Shown here: in pieces, positions 63,950 through 64,000 of the stretch
How the letters are laid out: the number at the start of each line of letters is the position of its first letter
Position numbering within the stretch: position 1 is the first letter of the stretch
From: Paraglaciecola marina
Lineage (GTDB): Bacteria; Pseudomonadota; Gammaproteobacteria; Enterobacterales; Alteromonadaceae
DNA length: 64,000 bases
NCBI RefSeq assembly: GCF_004360155.1
Contig: NZ_SAIS01000009.1
Span: 1 to 64,000, forward strand
Reading direction: 5' to 3'
Made by a program: the position numbers and the translations under genes
The notes under the pieces: model-generated
Told to the model about the DNA's origin: nothing
What the model saw: only the letters and a program-made list of their open reading frames with translations
Databases searched by the model: none

Positions 63950-64000
63950 TTGGTTACACCTTGGTCAATTGTAGTTACTGTTGTTGCTGGCTTTATCGCT

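Larger units (their letters stand above)
58094..64000. mobile_element. Inovirus-type (filamentous phage) prophage, right end outside the window
   Basis: A leftward block runs small gene, replication initiator, ssDNA-binding protein, small membrane proteins, major coat, adsorption protein, DUF5455/DUF2523-like protein, Zot. This is the standard inovirus order of replication, structure and assembly. Two small genes read rightward at its left end and converge on zot. The size so far, about 6 kb, fits a near-complete inovirus. No attachment site (dif-like or direct repeat) was found on the left, so limits are approximate. Confidence 0.88.

Noticed and set aside
1-64000. CRISPR array, tRNA or rRNA genes
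   Set aside because: No regularly spaced long repeats and no cloverleaf or rRNA-like sequence were recognised.

Overview
The window looks like a chromosome segment from a marine-type gammaproteobacterium, most likely Alteromonadales. The base composition is AT-rich, there is a large exosortase A (XrtA/PEP-CTERM) exopolysaccharide locus, a chromosomal integron tail, an MksBEFG (Wadjet-like) operon and an inovirus (filamentous phage) prophage. The genus is an inference; no rRNA or housekeeping marker is present.

Layout. (1) 1-2800: a minus-strand run of integron gene cassettes. Two recognisable attC sites (1816-1905 and 2257-2334) separate a GmrSD-like DUF262/DUF1524 gene, a small membrane protein and a zinc-ribbon protein. 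The attC that should follow the DUF262 gene is interrupted by the 3' end of a group II intron (1-73), which lies antisense to the cassettes as group IIC-attC introns do. No integron integrase is visible; a 625-bp gene-free stretch with a LexA-like box and a 12-bp inverted repeat follows. (2) 3416-9880: a four-gene SMC-like operon mksB-mksE-mksF-mksG (JetC-B-A-D), a plasmid-defence complex with an unusual gene order.

(3) 9889-56113: an XrtA-type exopolysaccharide locus of about 46 kb. A leftward operon encodes the envelope machinery: Wza-like export lipoprotein, Wzz-like chain-length protein, BY-kinase and outer-membrane barrel. A divergent rightward operon encodes the priming glycosyltransferase, polysaccharide deacetylase, exosortase A, FkbM methyltransferase and flippase. 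After these come an acetyltransferase, a TIGR03087-like glycosyltransferase, two O-antigen-ligase-like proteins, a transglutaminase-like membrane protein, a sulfotransferase, and an AMP-ligase/carrier fusion paired with a membrane acyltransferase. A long leftward operon (56113 down to 32195) starts with the TPR lipoprotein PrsT. It continues with a BioF2/CelD-like GNAT, a PcRGLX/YetA-like protein, glycosyltransferases, deacetylase, FemAB, amidotransferase, sulfotransferase, a second flippase, tandem pyruvyltransferase-family genes, a PP-loop ATPase and a last glycosyltransferase. Together they suggest an acidic, decorated surface glycan (sulfate, pyruvate, acyl groups) made next to the XrtA protein-sorting system. 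No PEP-CTERM substrate gene and no PrsK/PrsR regulator lies in the window.

(4) 56614-57661: a small unrecognised ORF and an FRG-domain protein. (5) about 57765-64000: an inovirus prophage running off the right edge. It has a hairpin-rich intergenic region, two small rightward genes, and a leftward block: small gene, replication initiator, ssDNA-binding protein, three small membrane/coat proteins, a Cys-rich adsorption protein with calcium-type Asp repeats, a DUF5455/DUF2523-like protein and Zot. All calls come from reading the sequence; no database search was run, and family names are from memory of the families.
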